Source: Telmatactis stephensoni
Taxonomy: Eukaryota; Cnidaria; Anthozoa; Actiniaria; Isophelliidae
DNA length: 64,000 nt
Reading direction: 5' to 3'
Assembly: GCA_029948255.1 (NCBI GenBank)
Contig: JALIZF010001494.1
Location: 62,001 to 126,000, forward strand
The translations under genes and the position numbers were made by a program. This document shows positions 1 to 15,500 of this stretch, one piece after another (position 1 is the first letter of the stretch; each line of letters starts with the position of its first letter). The notes beneath the pieces were generated by a model. That model searched no databases, had not been told where the DNA came from, and saw only the letters and a list, made by a program, of their open reading frames with translations.

Positions 1-347
1 CCTTAAGTTTGCTCATAGTAGCTTTTCTAGGAAACTGAGGGAAAGGGTGGTCGTCCGCAGAACGATGGACTAGGATCATGATGGGACTGTTCCCCATACC
101 TCCCCTCCTAAGTAAAAGCGGTACGATCTGCATGAAAAGAAAAGTCCACTAAAATGCGATTAATAATAATAATATAAATATTTGTATAGCGCCCTTTCCC
201 AAGGGTCCAAAGGCGCTCCAATGTGGTCAGCATTACGATGATTTACAAATGATTTACATATATATTAATTATACATTACTGCATAATAGACTTATTCAGT
301 TAATAAACATTGTCAGTCAACGATTCCTCCGTTTAATCTTTTGACAG
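1..347. other. Intron at left edge
   Basis: No exon is visible. An AT-rich stretch with an imperfect inverted repeat (gcgcc...ggcgc, about 189-217) resembles a fragment of a dispersed repeat. The acceptor TTGACAG precedes exon 1. Confidence 0.4.
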
Positions 348-521
348 CTGTAGAGTGTGGCCCGCTACTACCCCCTCGAAATGGAACTCTTCAAGGAACT
401 TTAACAGTATTTCCAAACGCGATAACGTTTAGCTGCGATGACGGATTTCTTCTGCGGGGTTCGTCTTCTCGTGTCTGCCAAGCAAATAAAACGTGGAGTG
501 GAGGGGAAACGTGGTGTGAAG
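348..521 (+). CDS. Sushi exon 1 (type A)
   Basis: Opens VECGPLLPPRNGT, CDDGF in place of CDEGF, sequons NGT and NKT; donor GTAAAT. First exon in the window, with further exons expected upstream. Confidence 0.85.
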
Positions 522-3500
522 GTAAATATTTCTTTTGTATTTCAATAGAATAATATACTTTTTACCTCTGACTTAATTGTAAGGTTTTTTACAAAGACGT
601 TTAGGCTAGAGCTACAGCCATACAAATAAAGACTGGCTCGAGCGCGTTCTCGTAGCGTTTTGCGTTTGGTTGTTTGTTTGTTTGTTTGTTTGTTTGTTTG
701 GTTGGTTTGTTGGTTGTTGTTGTTGTTGTTGTTGTTTTTTATAGAGGTACGCGTACTTTTTCTAAAACCAACTGATGAAGGCTGTAGCTACAACCGAAAA
801 GTCTTAGTAAAAAACATTTTACAAGTCAGAGGCAAAAAGTATATAGATATTATTCAATTGAACATTGAATCTTGCATGACTGCAAATTCAACATCTTTAA
901 ACTTTTTTATGTTTTTCCCTGGCTATGCCACACAAGATATGCTGCTGCTTTTCCTGAAGCTCGTTTACTGGGCAAGGCAATAACTCAACACATCTAAGTT
1001 TGGAGTGTTATGGCTGTGGGCTAAGGGTCTTTTGTATCATTAATTCTCCTAAATTAAAATCGCTATTTAATCGAAGGGGTCTTGATTCTGTGATGATTTC
1101 TTTTCAGCAAAGGACTGCGGTCTCCTTTATAAGCCTTTGAATGGTTCGATTATTGGGAGTCAAACAACATATCCCAACAGTTTGTCATTCTCGTGTGATG
1201 AGGGATTCACTCTTTCCGGCTCCTCTATTCGTATTTGTCTATCGAGTGGAAATTGGAGCGGCGAACAAACCGTGTGCAATGGTAAGATGTAGTTCCGATG
1301 CCTTGAAAATAAGAAAACTCTATACAAAACGTCCGAGAGACTTTAAGCGATAGGTGTTTGTGTGAGTTACAGTGATTTACCGCACCCTTAGTCATTTGCT
1401 TGACACAGCTGTGTCAGTGAGCACAGACAATGTGATGAAGGATTCGACCTTATTGGTTCTTTTGCGAGAACATGTACTCACTGACAAAGCCTTTTTTCGT
1501 ATGAATGTCGCTCATCCGACCGTATCGTCTTAAAGAGACGAATGAAAAAGAATTTGTGGTAACCTTGCGAAATTTCTAGTTTTTACTTGTAATTCAATAT
1601 CTTAATCGTCAGCTGTCGATTGTGGCCTTTTGGAGATTCCTGTCAACGGATCACGCCAAGGTTCTTTGACCGTATTCCCGAATACACTGAAGTTTGCTTG
1701 TGACGAAGGGTTTCTTCTTCGTGGATCATCTAGTCGTGCTTGTCAAGCAGATAAGACATGGAGTGGAAGCACAACACTTTGCGAGGGTATGTAAAACAGG
1801 CAGCAGGATGAAGTTTATCATTCAAAGTTGAAAAGAGGTTTTCTCACAGATAAGATATATTACACAGCAGTCTGTATTAATATAGTGCCTCAGTCGTTTA
1901 CCTCACGCACATTTGAAGATCAATGTATGCAAAACTTTAGTTTCCGAGTTCACACTTGTTACATTTGTACATTCAGCTATTGACTGTGGTTCACTTTCTG
2001 CCCCACTAAATGGTTCCATGATTGGGGATAAGACATTCTTTCCAAATAGCATAAAGTTCCAATGTGATGAAGGATTCGACCTTATTGGTTCTTTTGCGAG
2101 AACATGTATGTCTGATGGAATATGGAGTGGTAACCAGACACAATGCAGAGGTAAGAATCATAACAATCTAGCTTAAAGTAGTCATGTTTTCTTTTTGGCA
2201 AAATTAAATCTACTTTTTTATTTGATAGCCGTTGATTGTGGTCCACTTGCCGTCCCACAAAATGGTTCTCGTCAAGGATCTCTGACAGTATTTCCAAATG
2301 TTATTGAGTTCAGCTGTGATGAAGGTTTTCTGCTTCGCGGTTCAGCATCCCGTAAATGCCAAGCAAACAGAAAGTGGAGTGGTCTTGAGACAATGTGCGA
2401 AGGTTTGTAGGTGATCGTGATAAGGGTGTGATCTTTATAAAGAGGATTTTTCAATTGTCTTGATTGGTTTTATCTGCTTGCTTATATACATCATTCATTC
2501 GTTCTCATTCTCCAAAGCCATTGACTGTGGTCGCCTCTCTATTCCGCTGAATGGATCCATGACTGGAGACAAAACGTTCTTCCCGAATAGCATAACGTTC
2601 CAGTGCGATGAAGGATTCGACCTCATTGGCTCTTCCTCAAGAACATGTTTGTCGAATGGAATATGGAGTGGTAATGAGACGCAATGTAATGGTAAGAACG
2701 CCACCTACCCCACTATAATCCTGTTTACACGAAGGTTGGGTAGCCCCATGTACTAGTGCTAATTCTTTTGCTTTGTTTTCGAATTCTATGGGGCACCAGA
2801 TATAGTGGAAGGTAACTGAGCCCTAGTTTTAGAGCTACCCTACTGTAATGTAAACGGGATCTAAGACATCGAATGTTTTCATCTGAAATTCGTGTTCTAT
2901 TTTTTGTCAGCTGTGGACTGTGGGCCCCTTGCTGTCCCACGAAATGGTTCTCGTCAAGGATCTCAAACAGTATTTCCAAATGTTATTGAGTTCAGCTGTG
3001 ATGAAGGTTTTCTCCTTCGCGGGTCAGCATCTCGTAAATGTCAAGCAAACAGAACATGGAGTGGTCTTGAGACAATATGCGAAGGTTTGTTGGCGATATC
3101 GATGTATATTTGTAGAATTGTTTTTTGGAGGGGGAGGGGGCATTGCACTATATGTATTTGTTGGTATGAACTTTAGAAAAGCCTGAAATGGCTATAAGTT
3201 TATCATTTTTAAATTAACTTTTTTTTGGAATCTCTTAATTCCAAAGCCATTGATTGTGGTCCACTCTCTATTCCACTAAATGGATCAATTGCTGGAGACA
3301 AGACGTTCTTTCCAAACAGCATAAAGTTTCAATGCGATGAAGGATTTGACCTTATTGGTTCTTCCTCAAGAACATGCTTGTTTAATGGAAGATGGAGTGG
3401 CAACCAGACACAGTGCGACGGTAAGAACCTCCATCACCGCGTAAAAAGGGTTTTCAAATCTAACAAAGTTTTATTTTTGCTAGCTGTTGAATGTGGACCT

Positions 3501-6500
3501 CTTGCCGTCCCACAAAATGGATCTCTTCAGGGATCTCTGACAGTCTTCCCCAATGTGATAAAGTTCAGTTGTGATGAAGGATTTCTTCTTCGCGGGTCAT
3601 CTTCTCGTATGTGCCAGGCAAACAGAACATGGAGTGGTACTTGAGACAATATGCGAAGGTTTGTGATTAAGCATGCAGAACAATCATCAGCTCTTAATGA
3701 GCTTTATGTTTGCATTTGCATAAACATCATTCTACTAGATATCAATAAAATAATATCCTGGGTTCATTTTTTATTCCCAAAGCCATCGATTGCGGTTCAC
3801 TTCCTATTCCACAAAATGGATCGATGATTGGTGGCAAAACGTTCTTTCCAAACAGTATAAATTTCCGCTGCGATGAAGGATTCGATCTTATTGGCTCTTC
3901 CTCGAGAAAATGTTTGTCGAATGGATTCTGGAGCGGTAACAAGACCCATTGCAAAGGTAAGACGATCTATCTTTTTTAAGGAAAAAGCGTTTTTGTTTAA
4001 TTAGCTGGATGTTTTATTTTTTGACAGCTGTTGATTGTGGACCTCTTGCCGTTCCCCAAAATGGCTCTCGTGAAGGATCCCTGACAGTATTTCCTAATGT
4101 AATAAAATTCAGATGCGATGAAGGTTTTCTGCTTCGAGGATCAGCATCTCGTATATGTCAAGCTAACAGAACATGGAGTGGTCGTAAGACAATGTGCGAA
4201 GGTTTGTAGGAATGGGAATGAGAATGTTTTTTTTGTGTGTGAAAAATCTTACAATTTAGTTTAGAATTATTCTAGACAACCATTTTATAAAGTTGAAACT
4301 GTCTTTTTTGTCATCTTTTAAAGCTATTGACTGCGGTCTACTTTCTATTCCAATGAATGGATCAATGACTGGAGACAAGACGTACTTTCCAAATAGCATT
4401 AAGTTCCAGTGCGATGAAGGGTTTGACCTTATCGGCTCTACTTCGAGGACATGTTTGTCTAATGGTATGTGGAGTGGAAATAGGACGCAGTGCAATGGTA
4501 AGACCATTTCACTAGTTATATAGCTGTTTTAATATAAAGCATTTCTCTCAGTCTAACATTGCTTGCTTTGCACAGCTGTTGATTGTGGTCCCCTTAATTG
4601 CCCCACAAAATGGAACTCTTAGAGGATCTCTTACTGTGTTTCCGAATAAAATCAAGTTCAGATGCGATGAAGGTTTTCTGCCTCGGGGATCAATTTCACG
4701 TATATGCCAAGCAAACAGAACTTGGAGTGGAACTTTGACAAGGTGTGAAGGTAGGTTAGTCACTGAAAAGGTAAGGCAAAAATGAAAGCTACTATGGAAT
4801 TTTTCTATAGAATTTTGGACGGCTAAATGGATGGATGGTTCAGTGATTGGCTGCATGTTGTAAAGACGGGGGACGTAAAATATTCAGAAAAAGATACATA
4901 ACAATATACTAAACACATTTCTTTACAATTTAAATAGCTGTGGACTGTGGTGCTTTAAAAGTGCCCGTTAATGGCTCTTTGTCGGGTTCCAAGACCTTTT
5001 TCCCAAACAGCATAACATTCATGTGCGATGAAGGATTCTATCTAATTGGATCGTATGTGAGAACTTGTCTATCAAATGGAGTATGGAGTGGAAACAGCAC
5101 GGTCTGCAAAGGTAATACTTTTTTTACATAAAAAAAAACAATGACATAAAACTATAATAAGTATTTTTCTATTTACAGCTGTAGACTGTGGTCCCCTTGC
5201 CAAGCCACAAAACGGGTCCCTACAAGGGTCTTTGACTGTTTTTCCTAATGTCATAACTTTTACTTGCGATGAGGGTTTTCTGCTTCGTGGCTCGTCTTCT
5301 CGTGTTTGCCAGGCAAACAGGACATGGAGTGGTCATCAGACATTGTGCGAAGGTTAGTCTCTACCAGGTATAGGTAAACACTAGCAAACCGGAAGCGTTA
5401 GCGCAAATGGGCCTCAGAATCGGTATGAAAAAGGTATGACTGAAAAAAGACAATCTCTTCTTATGTCTCTGTATGTTTCTTGATGATGTATCTTTTTATT
5501 TTGTCGAATTATTTCCAGCTATTGACTGCGGTTCACTCTCTGTTCCTCGCAATGGGTCGATGAGCGGAGATAAGACATTCTTTCCAAATAGTATAAAGTT
5601 TCAATGCGATGAAGGATTTGATCTCGTTGGTTCTTCCCTGAGAAGTTGTTTGTCAAACGGAAAGTGGAGTGGGAATATTACCAAATGCATTGGTTAGTAA
5701 TTTCATTGTAAGTCAAAATACCTTTGCTTCTCAGAAAGAATTAATAAAACTTTATATTGATATTTCATTAGCTGTCGATTGTGGTCCTCTGGCTACTCCC
5801 AAAAACGGTTCTCTCCAAGGCCTTCTAACAGTGTTTCCAAATGTCATAAAGTTCAGTTGTGACAAAGGCTTTCTTCTTCGAGGATCATCCTCTCGTTCAT
5901 GTCGATCAAACAGAACTTGGAGTGGGCGCGAAACGCGTTGTGAAGGTAGTAGATATTTGATACTTTAATCACAAAATGGTCGACGATTTGTTGTTGTCAG
6001 GATGGCTGGTAATGTTAGTCGTAGTTTTATGTCGTATTTATGCACGTATATTATGGATTGCCAAAACTGCACCTGTAGCTAATGGTATGCCATTTACGTT
6101 AACAGCTGTTGACTGCGGTACTCTTTATGCTCCAAGAAATGGATCCCTGTTTGGTTATAAAACATACTTTCCTAATAGCTTGAAGTTTGAGTGTGATGAA
6201 GGTTTTGATATACTTGGAAGTACTGTGAGAACCTGTTTATCTAGTGGAAATTGGAGTGGAAACCAAACGATCTGTAAAGGTATGATTTATGTAAGGGTTA
6301 AGAATCGCCTCGGGCAAAGCTCGAGATATGAGCCCGATATGTATGTATGTATGTAAAGATCGAGAGCGACAACAAGTAAAATTGCTTATAAAGTCGTCAC
6401 TCTGATCACAAAGAGAGAAAATCGTGAAGTCGTTTATCCTGCCAATTTTGAGTAATCCGGTATTAAACTGTGTATTATTTTATTTAAATATAGCTGTAGA

Positions 6501-9500
6501 TTGTGGTCCTCTTCTTATCCCTCAAAATGGATCGCGATATGGAACTCTTACAGTATTTCCCAATGTCATTACATTTGGATGCGATGAAGGTTTCCTTCTT
6601 AGAGGGTCATCATCTCGTTTTTGTCAAGCAAACAGAGCGTGGAGTGGTACACCGACGCGTTGTGAGGGTAAGTAGTATAGCCCGTTATTCCTCATACTAC
6701 GCTTATTGAAATAAGATAACTGCAGATTCTCAAGAGACATCAAGGATTAGAATAAATCAAGACTTGAAAAAGTCCTAGAAGTTAAAACAATCGGCATCAT
6801 CACTTAATATGTCCTAAAAATATAACATAATGTAAATATTGGTAAATTTGACAAATTTTGGTTTCAGCTGTTGATTGTGGTGTTCTGGAAGCTCCTCAGA
6901 ATGGTTCGCGCGAAGGTCTATCCACTGTATTCCCAATGAGCAGAGATTTATGTGTGATGAAGGATTTCTACTGAGGGGATCATCATCTCGAGTATGTCAA
7001 TCTAATGGTACTTGGAGCGGGCAACTAACGAGATGCGAAGGTAAGCTATATATCCTGTTGCTCTTGAAAAGGTATACTGCAATTAACGATTCACCATTTA
7101 TGTTTCATGTTATGCCACTGGATGACGTCGCAATGAATAAACCAAATTTTAATTTTCTGACATTTTATTTATAGCTGTAGACTGTGGGTCTTTGGCGGTT
7201 CCCATGAATGGTACCATGATAGGAAGCATTACCGTATTTCCGCATACAATAAGATTTCAGTGTGACAGAGGCTTTGATTTGATTGGATCACCCGAAAGGC
7301 AATGCACGTCCAATGGGAAATGGAGTGGGATTAAGACTGTATGCAAAGGTTTGTGACCACTGTGAGACAGATTATTTTCTCATATTAAAAATAAGTAGAA
7401 ATAACTCAACCATCTTATTGTGACGTTATCGAACATTTCCATAAAACAGGGCCTGTCCTACTGCATGTCTCTGGCAGAACCGGTAATTTTTAGATTGTGA
7501 TACCATCCCGAAGGTTTCTTGACATCAGTGATCCTTTTATTCACAGCTGTTGATTGTGGTCCTCTTCAAAGTCCACAAAATGGTACTCTCAAAGGCTCTC
7601 TGACAGTGTTTCCTAATGTGATAAAGTTCAGTTGCGATGAAGGTTTTCTTCTACTCGGTTCCATGTCCCGCGTCTGTCAGGCGAACAGGACGTGGAGTGG
7701 TACGAAAACACGATGTAAAGGTAATTGTTTTTGGCAGAAAGGGGGTGATGGACGGTTGTAGGTAACTCTCACTGTTCAATTTTTACTTCCATTCCCGTTA
7801 CATTTTAATTACATTTTTTTTAAATTTAAAATTGCTGTAAAGTACGTGTGTCGTAATTGATAGTTTATTCTCTCTACAGCTGTAGATTGTGGTCCTCTTG
7901 ATAGTCCACAAAATGGCTCCTTCATGGGCTCCCTAACCGTGTTTCCTAATGTAGTAAAGTTCAGCTGTGACGAAGGTTTTCTTCTTCGTGGCTCATCATA
8001 TCGGGTATGTCAGGCTAACAAAACTTGGAGTGGTAGTTTAACGCGTTGTGAGGGTAAGTAAACTTCAACCAGGTAAGAAGATTGTTGAAATCGAAATCGG
8101 TGGAATGGATGGATGGATGAATAACACACATCAATGTCCGGGACTCGGCAAGAAACAAAATATTTTAAATATCATAACTGTCAATTTTATTAACAGCTGT
8201 TGATTGTGGATCTCTCAATGCACCAAAGAATGGATCTTTAATGGGAGAAAGAACTTATTTTCCAAATAAAATTATTTTCAAATGCGATGAGGGATTTGAT
8301 CTTTTGGGCTCGTCCGTACGCACGTGTCTATCAAATGGAAAATGGGATGGAAATCAGACAGTCTGTCAAGGTAATTTAAGTTTTTGATTTTGAGAATCAA
8401 TGAGGATATGATATTATCCATTCTCTGGTATTTTTTTTACAGCTGTCGATTGTGGTCCCCTTGAAATCCCCCGAAATGGTTCTCTTGAAGGTTCTTCGAC
8501 GGTGTTCCCACGAGTAATTAAGTTTAGCTGTGATGAAGGTTTTCTCCTCCGTGGATCTCCATTTCGTCGATGTCAAGCAAACAGGACTTGGAGTGGTGTT
8601 CTTACAAGATGCGAAGGTATCTTAACGTTATGGTTCGATTTTAACCTATAACTTATATCATATTTACTATAATATATTTTTACCCGCCGCTTTGCTCGAT
8701 TGTATAATATGTAGCCCTCTATCACTTTTTCAGTTGTAATGTAATTTAATGCTTCAGTATGAGTAAAATAAAAAAATGTTGTTGTTGTTGTTTAGTTTTG
8801 TCATTTGTTGTTATTGTGTAAATCGCAAGGAGATACTGAAACTATGTATATTTTCAGTGAACTATGAACATGATTTATATCTATTATTTTTCTAATCGAA
8901 ATCAATATAGCAATAGACTGTGGTTCATTAGCTGCACCAATGAATGGATCCAAGTATGGCAGTGTAACAGTGTTCCCAAATATCATCCATTTCAAATGCG
9001 ATGACGGATTTGATATCCTTGGTTCATCGCATCGCAAGTGCCAGTCCAATGGAAAATGGAGTGGCTCTCAGCCGACATGCAAAGGTATAAACCTATACAT
9101 GAAACAAATAAACAAGCAAACAAACAAACAAACAAAACCAGATAAAACCTTCGTATTCGATGCATGACATACCTTAAACAACAACAACAACAACAACAAT
9201 GTCTTTATTTAGTGCCACAATTACATTTTTACACGATTAAAAGATATATTAGATTAAGGGTGTACTGACATATATCGTTGCTGTGCAACAGTTGCTATGC
9301 AAAATAGGGTCTTATTTTGGCCGCCAAAATTGAATAGACACACGCGCGCGCGTTTTTGGCACGAATCATTTAACTTCCGGTAGACCGACGCACACCTGAC
9401 AAAAAGGACTCATGTTCGTTCTTATTGCGCATGCGCGGGGCACTTTACTTCCGGTTTCTTTAAAAAGCTATAATCTTTAGCGAATTTCATCAGAACGAAG

Positions 9501-12500
9501 TGTATTTTCAATATTTATATTCTTAACAGAATATGAATAAAAGTTCCCTCAGGGAAGACAAACTACAAAATATAAAAGCGATATGACAATTTGGTGGCAT
9601 TATATAAAATTTTCAAATTTCCCTAGCAACGGTCCATTTTTATATGTCAGTACACCCATAAAACGGGATTTTGGGTACAGGCCACCTATGATAACCATGT
9701 CTGGCTAACCAAGATAGGTTGTTTACAAGTTTTGTTTTGCATTGAAGTTTTAAGGTCAATAAGACTGACACTGACAATAAGACACTTAAAGCGCTCGGAC
9801 AGCCAAAATCTGATGTGGACGTTGTGACATGGGTGATATTGTAAAGAGCATGTATCGACATCTCATAAAATGTTTTCATTTGTAGCCGTTGATTGTGGTT
9901 CCCTTGATGCCCCACAAAATGGCTCTCTTCAAGGATCCCTGACAAATTTTCCGAATGTGGTTACCTTCAGTTGCGACGAAGGATTTTTCCTTCTTGGCTC
10001 TTTATCTCGAACTTGTCAAGCAAATAGAACTTGGAGTGGAACTCTTACTAGATGCCAAGGTAATTTTCATAAAACCCAAAGATACACCAATTGCATGCGA
10101 ACTTTTTACGGTAGCTCTTTCTTTACAAAATAATCAACGAGGCATTGATTTTCCGTCTTCAAATCCTTAATTCGAATCACTATATGTCTCTCAATCGCAC
10201 AGCTGCAAGAGGGAAATCCGACTTCTCATTTAAAATTAACAAATAAACTAATCAATTGAGCAAGCCTTCCTTCTCGGTTTTTTATTGTTCCGTTTTGTCC
10301 TTTTCATAGCTAAAGATTGTGGTCCCTTAAATGTACCAATGAATGGATCAATGTCAGGAAACAGAACAGTATTCCCAAACAGCATCCACTTTTATTGCGA
10401 CGATGGATTCGATCTTACTGGATCTTCGATAAGAACTTGTTTGTCTAATGCAACATGGAGTGGTCAACGGGCAAGCTGCAAAGGTTAGAAATTATTGGAA
10501 TTTGGATGAGTCTCACCATAGTTTCTCTGCAAATGAACTTTGACTAAAAAACTTAACTCTTGTTTGAAATTTTAAAGGAAGGGTGATGAGCTACTCCTAA
10601 TTTAATTTAATTTTAATTTACAGCTGTTGATTGTGGACCTCTCGCTATACCACTGAATGGATCTCGACAAGGTTCACTTACGGTCTTCCCAAATGTGATG
10701 ACGTTCAGTTGTGACGAAGGTTTTATTCTTCATGGGTCTTCTTTACGAGTTTGCCAAGCTAACCGAACGTGGAGTGGACGTCAGACGAGATGTAAAGGTC
10801 AGTAGAGTGATTAATGAGAACTAAGAGGTATAGTGTTGTCAAGGAAAGAGTTGCTGCTCTTATTCTATAGTTCAAAGTCTTGTTATTTAGCTTGTATTTA
10901 TATTTTCATAGCAATCGACTGTGGTTCTCTTTCTGTGCCGATGAATGGATCCATGTACGGAGACAAGTTCTTCTTTCCAAACAAAATACGATTTATCTGC
11001 GATGAAGGTTTCGACCTCATTGGATCTTCTATACGTGTTTGTACATCAAGTGGTAGATGGGATGGAAATCGAACTTCTTGCAAAGGTAAGATCAATTTGC
11101 TTTTTTAGTTAGAAAATATGCTTCCCTCATTTGAACTTGATGACCGTACCAACAAATGTTTTTACTGTGAAGTGCGCAATCTGAGTGGTGGTGAAGATAG
11201 ACTGTTTGCCTTTTACATTTTCGGGCACACCATACTGGACGTAATATTTGAAACACAAGTGCGAGTGTTTTCATTGGGGTTTCAAACACGAGAAAACATT
11301 TATTGTTTTCGAGTGTTTCAAAATCCCCGTTGAAACACGAGCACGAATGCTTCGAATGGCTTCTCTAACGAGCGAATATCAATGACCAATGATATAATTC
11401 AGAATTACTTCTCAAACGAATTCTCAGAAGAATACCTTAATCAACTGCTTTTCAAATCTATTCAGTGTTGTTAATGAACTTTGTCATATAATGGACAAAA
11501 CGTTTTTTGATTGAACGTTTTCCATTGGGTGTCTTAACTAGTAGTATAGAGGTTAAAGGTTAAAGGTAGGAGTAGGAATGCAGAAGGTTTCGGGTTCGAA
11601 TCTGACAGTCATTTATGGAAAGATTTTTTTCGCCAAAATTTGCTACTTAATACATGATTTCAGTACTGGGGAGACAATTTCTAAGTGTCACTTAAGTTAT
11701 AGTGTTTTAAGGTTATTGTAGGGAGCGTAATGAGTAGAGCTGTAGGTATTCAGATCCAGATTAAGAACATACTCCATCACATGGGATAGGAAAATGTTTG
11801 GAACATTACGTGTGTTTCACTGGAATTCCAAATCCATCCACATGATCAAATAAGACAAGGTGGTTGGCTTAAAAGGTGGATTATTCATGAGTTTGAGAAG
11901 CTGTTTACATTGTTTATTTTACTCAACAGCTGTTGATTGTGGACAACTTGAGGTACCACAAAACGGGTCCAAGCAAGGATCATTGACAGTGTTTCCGAAC
12001 AAGCTGAGTTTTAGCTGTGATGAGGGATTTCTACTTCGAGGATCGTCGCTGCGAGTATGTCAAGCCAATAGGACATGGAGTGGTACTCTGACTCGATGTG
12101 AAGGTTAGTCAATAATTTTAAAACAAGAGGCGCATCTATGCTAATATGCCTTATAACGCTAAATGCCCAACCACAAAGTACATGAGATTGTAGCGTCTCA
12201 TCACCACCACCAACAACAGCAATGACAACAACAACAAAAACGAATACAACAAAAACAAAAACAAGCTAAACATATAGAGTCAGCCCATTTTCTCTGATTT
12301 AAATATTTCATATTTGCAATGTACAGCCATAAACTGTGGTTCCCTGAAAATACCAAGAAATGGTTCCATGTTTGGAAAACTAACAGTCTTTCCAAATAAG
12401 ATAAAGTTTACCTGCGACGAAGGTTTTGACCTGACTGGATCGCGTGTCCGCAGATGTTTGTCGAATGGCAACTGGAGTGGAATACAAACAACATGTAAAG

Positions 12501-15500
12501 GTAAAGTATTCAATAGTGAACGGTAGTGGTCGATTTAATTGGCACTGATATGTTACCTAGATGCATTTGATTTGGTCTAATATTGATCTTTGTTTCACAG
12601 GAAGAACGCTATTCAGAGGCGGATTTAGGGGAGGGGTGCAGGGGGTACGCACCACCTCCTGAGACAATTTTTTGGTCATTTTCCTTGCTATACTTTTCCA
12701 AAATATCCTCTAACTCCTCTGAACGGTTTATGATTTCTATAACGTTGCACCCTTTCTTGAAGGATAATCTTGGATCCGCCCCTGCACGATTTTCAAGGTA
12801 ATGCTTCTTACCTGATATATTATTCTCCTGCAGCTAAAGATTGTGGTCCTCTTGCAATTCCAACCAATGGATCTATGATCGGTGACAGCACAGTTTTTCC
12901 AAACAGCGTGTATTTTAGTTGCGATGAAGGTTTTAACCTGTTGGGATCATCTATACGAATGTGTACTTCCAGTGGCAAATGGAATGGGAAGCTAACCGTC
13001 TGTAGAGGTAGGAATTAGATTCAGGTCGAGTTTTCGATTTTCAGTCATTTTCGATATTTGATCTTATGAAGTAATGCTTATAACATTTATATAGGTTTGA
13101 ATTGACTTTTAAGATACCAGTAGTTTAATAATAACTATTATTATTATAATCTGCAGACAGGCGGCCTGCATCACAAACGTGCTTTTCAGAGAGGCTCTGT
13201 ATAATCGATCATCCATTCATGTTAGGCTGATTGTTGATAGAGTCGCCTGTCTTGATTGTCGTTTTCTTTAATTTGTTTCTTACAGCCAAAAACTGTGGTC
13301 CTCTGTCGGTACCATTAAACGGATCTATATCCGGGAGCAAAACAGTGTTTCCAAACAGCATTGACTTCTTTTGCGATGAAGGATTCGATCTTATTGGATC
13401 TTCAATAAGAACTTGTTTGTCCGATGGGACGTGGAGTGGTAATCAAACAACTTGTAAAGGTCAGTGAAATATATTCAGGTTATATTAGTGTGTTTAAAAC
13501 ACTTTTATCCGCAATTGAACTTTAACTATTAGGCTTGTTAACTCTACAGCTGTTGACTGCGGTCCATTGGCTATCCCACTCAATGGATCTCGCCAAGGTT
13601 CACTAACGGTCTTTCCAAATGTGATGACGTTTAGTTGTGACCAAGGGTTTATTCTTCATGGGTCTTCTTCACGAGTTTGTCAAGCTAATCGAACTTGGAG
13701 TGGAACTCAGACAAACTGTATAGGCAAGAAGAATGATTATTGATGATTTAGATATTACAAGGGGAAGAGATGATGTATTTATGTGCTTCATTCAATCGAG
13801 TTGAAATTGTTTTCTTTATTTGTCAATTGTTAACTTACTTGATTGTTTTGTTTATATTTTCACAGCAATCGACTGTGGTTCTCTTTCTGTGCCGATGAAC
13901 GGATCCATGCACGGAGACAAGTTCTTCTTTCCAAACAAAATACGATTTAGTTGTGATGAAGGTTTTGACCTCATTGGATCTTCCATACGTGTATGTACAT
14001 CAAGCGGTAGATGGGATGGAAATCGAACGTCTTGCAAAGGTGGGAACGTTTATTCATTTTTAAAGTTATGCATGTGCATCTCTTATTGACCGTACCAACA
14101 AATTTTAATGAAATGTCCAGTGTAAAGCGCGATCTGATTGGTTGTAAAGGTGCCTGCCTGTTACATTTTCGGGCTCAATCAATGAATCACCGAGTGCACC
14201 ATTGTTCGAAGAGGTTTGTATTTTTTATTTCATTCAACAGCCGTTGATTGCGGACAACTTGAGGTACCACAAAACGGGTCAAAGCAAGGATCGTTGACAG
14301 TGTTTCCGAACAAAATAAGTTTTAGCTGTGATGAGGGATTTCTACTTCGGGGATCGTCTTTGCGAGAATGTAAACCCAATGGGAAATGGAGTGGTAGTCT
14401 TACTCGATGCGAAGGTAATTAAAAAATGTTAAAAGCGCGCGCACATGCTAAAATACCTTATAACGATAAATATGTAATCAATAAGAACAGTTTCCGTATG
14501 AGTGGGAAATTTACCGCGCCGTATCGTGATCGTGTTAGCGCAGGTTGTGTCACAGTAAGTGTTGGGCTTACGTGTTTCAATACATCCAGTTGAAATGTCA
14601 CCTCGTTTAATTGGTTTATGTATATTTTCATAGCAATCGATTGTGGTTCTCTTTCTGTCCCTATGAATGGATCCATGTACGGAGACAAGACCTTTTTTCC
14701 AAACAAAATACGATTTAGCTGCGATGAAGGTTTCGACCTCATTGGATCTTCCATACGTGTATGTACATCAAGCGGTAGATGGGATGGAAATCGAACTTCT
14801 TGCAAAGGTGGGAAGATTTGTTTCCCTTTTTTTTTAAGTAACGACATGCTTCTCTCGTTGACCGTGCATGCTTAGAAATTGTAATAAAATGTAATAAATT
14901 ATTAAGGGCGATCTCATTGGCCGTAAAGGTGGACTGCCTGTCTTTAACATTTTCGGACTCAATCAACGAATCACTGAGTACACCCTTGCTCGAAGAGGTT
15001 TGTATTTTTTATTTCATTCAACAGCTGTTGATTGTGGACAACTTGAGGTACCACAAAACGGGTCAAAGCAAGGATCGTTGACAGTGTTTCCGAACAAAAT
15101 ACGTTTTAGCTGTGATGAGGGATTTCTACTTCGGGGATCGTCTTTGCGAGAATGTAAACCCAATAGGACATGGAGTGGTAGTTTTACTCGATGCGAAGGT
15201 AATTAAAAAATGTTAAAACCGCACACACATGCTAAAATACCTTATAACGATAAATATGCAATCACTAAGTACCTGGGGATTGTAGCTTCACAATACCACC
15301 ACCAACAACACCGTCAAAGAAACAACAACATAAGCAACAAAAACAGCAACAAGCTGTATCAGATGTATCAACCAATTTCCTCTTATTGAAATATATCATG
15401 TCATTTCATATGTTTGCTGTGTACAGCCATAAACTGTGGTTCCCTGAAAATACCAAGAAATGGTTCCATGTTTGGGAGCCTCACAGTCTTTCCAAATAAA

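Noticed and set aside
660..983. 107-residue open frame (Leu/Cys-rich start)
   Set aside because: It is the translation of the TTTG/GTT microsatellite inside an intron.
14458..14847. Minus-strand frames opposite sushi exons (for example 129 residues here)
   Set aside because: They mirror the conserved coding strand of types B and C and recur at every copy; splice sites fit only the plus strand.
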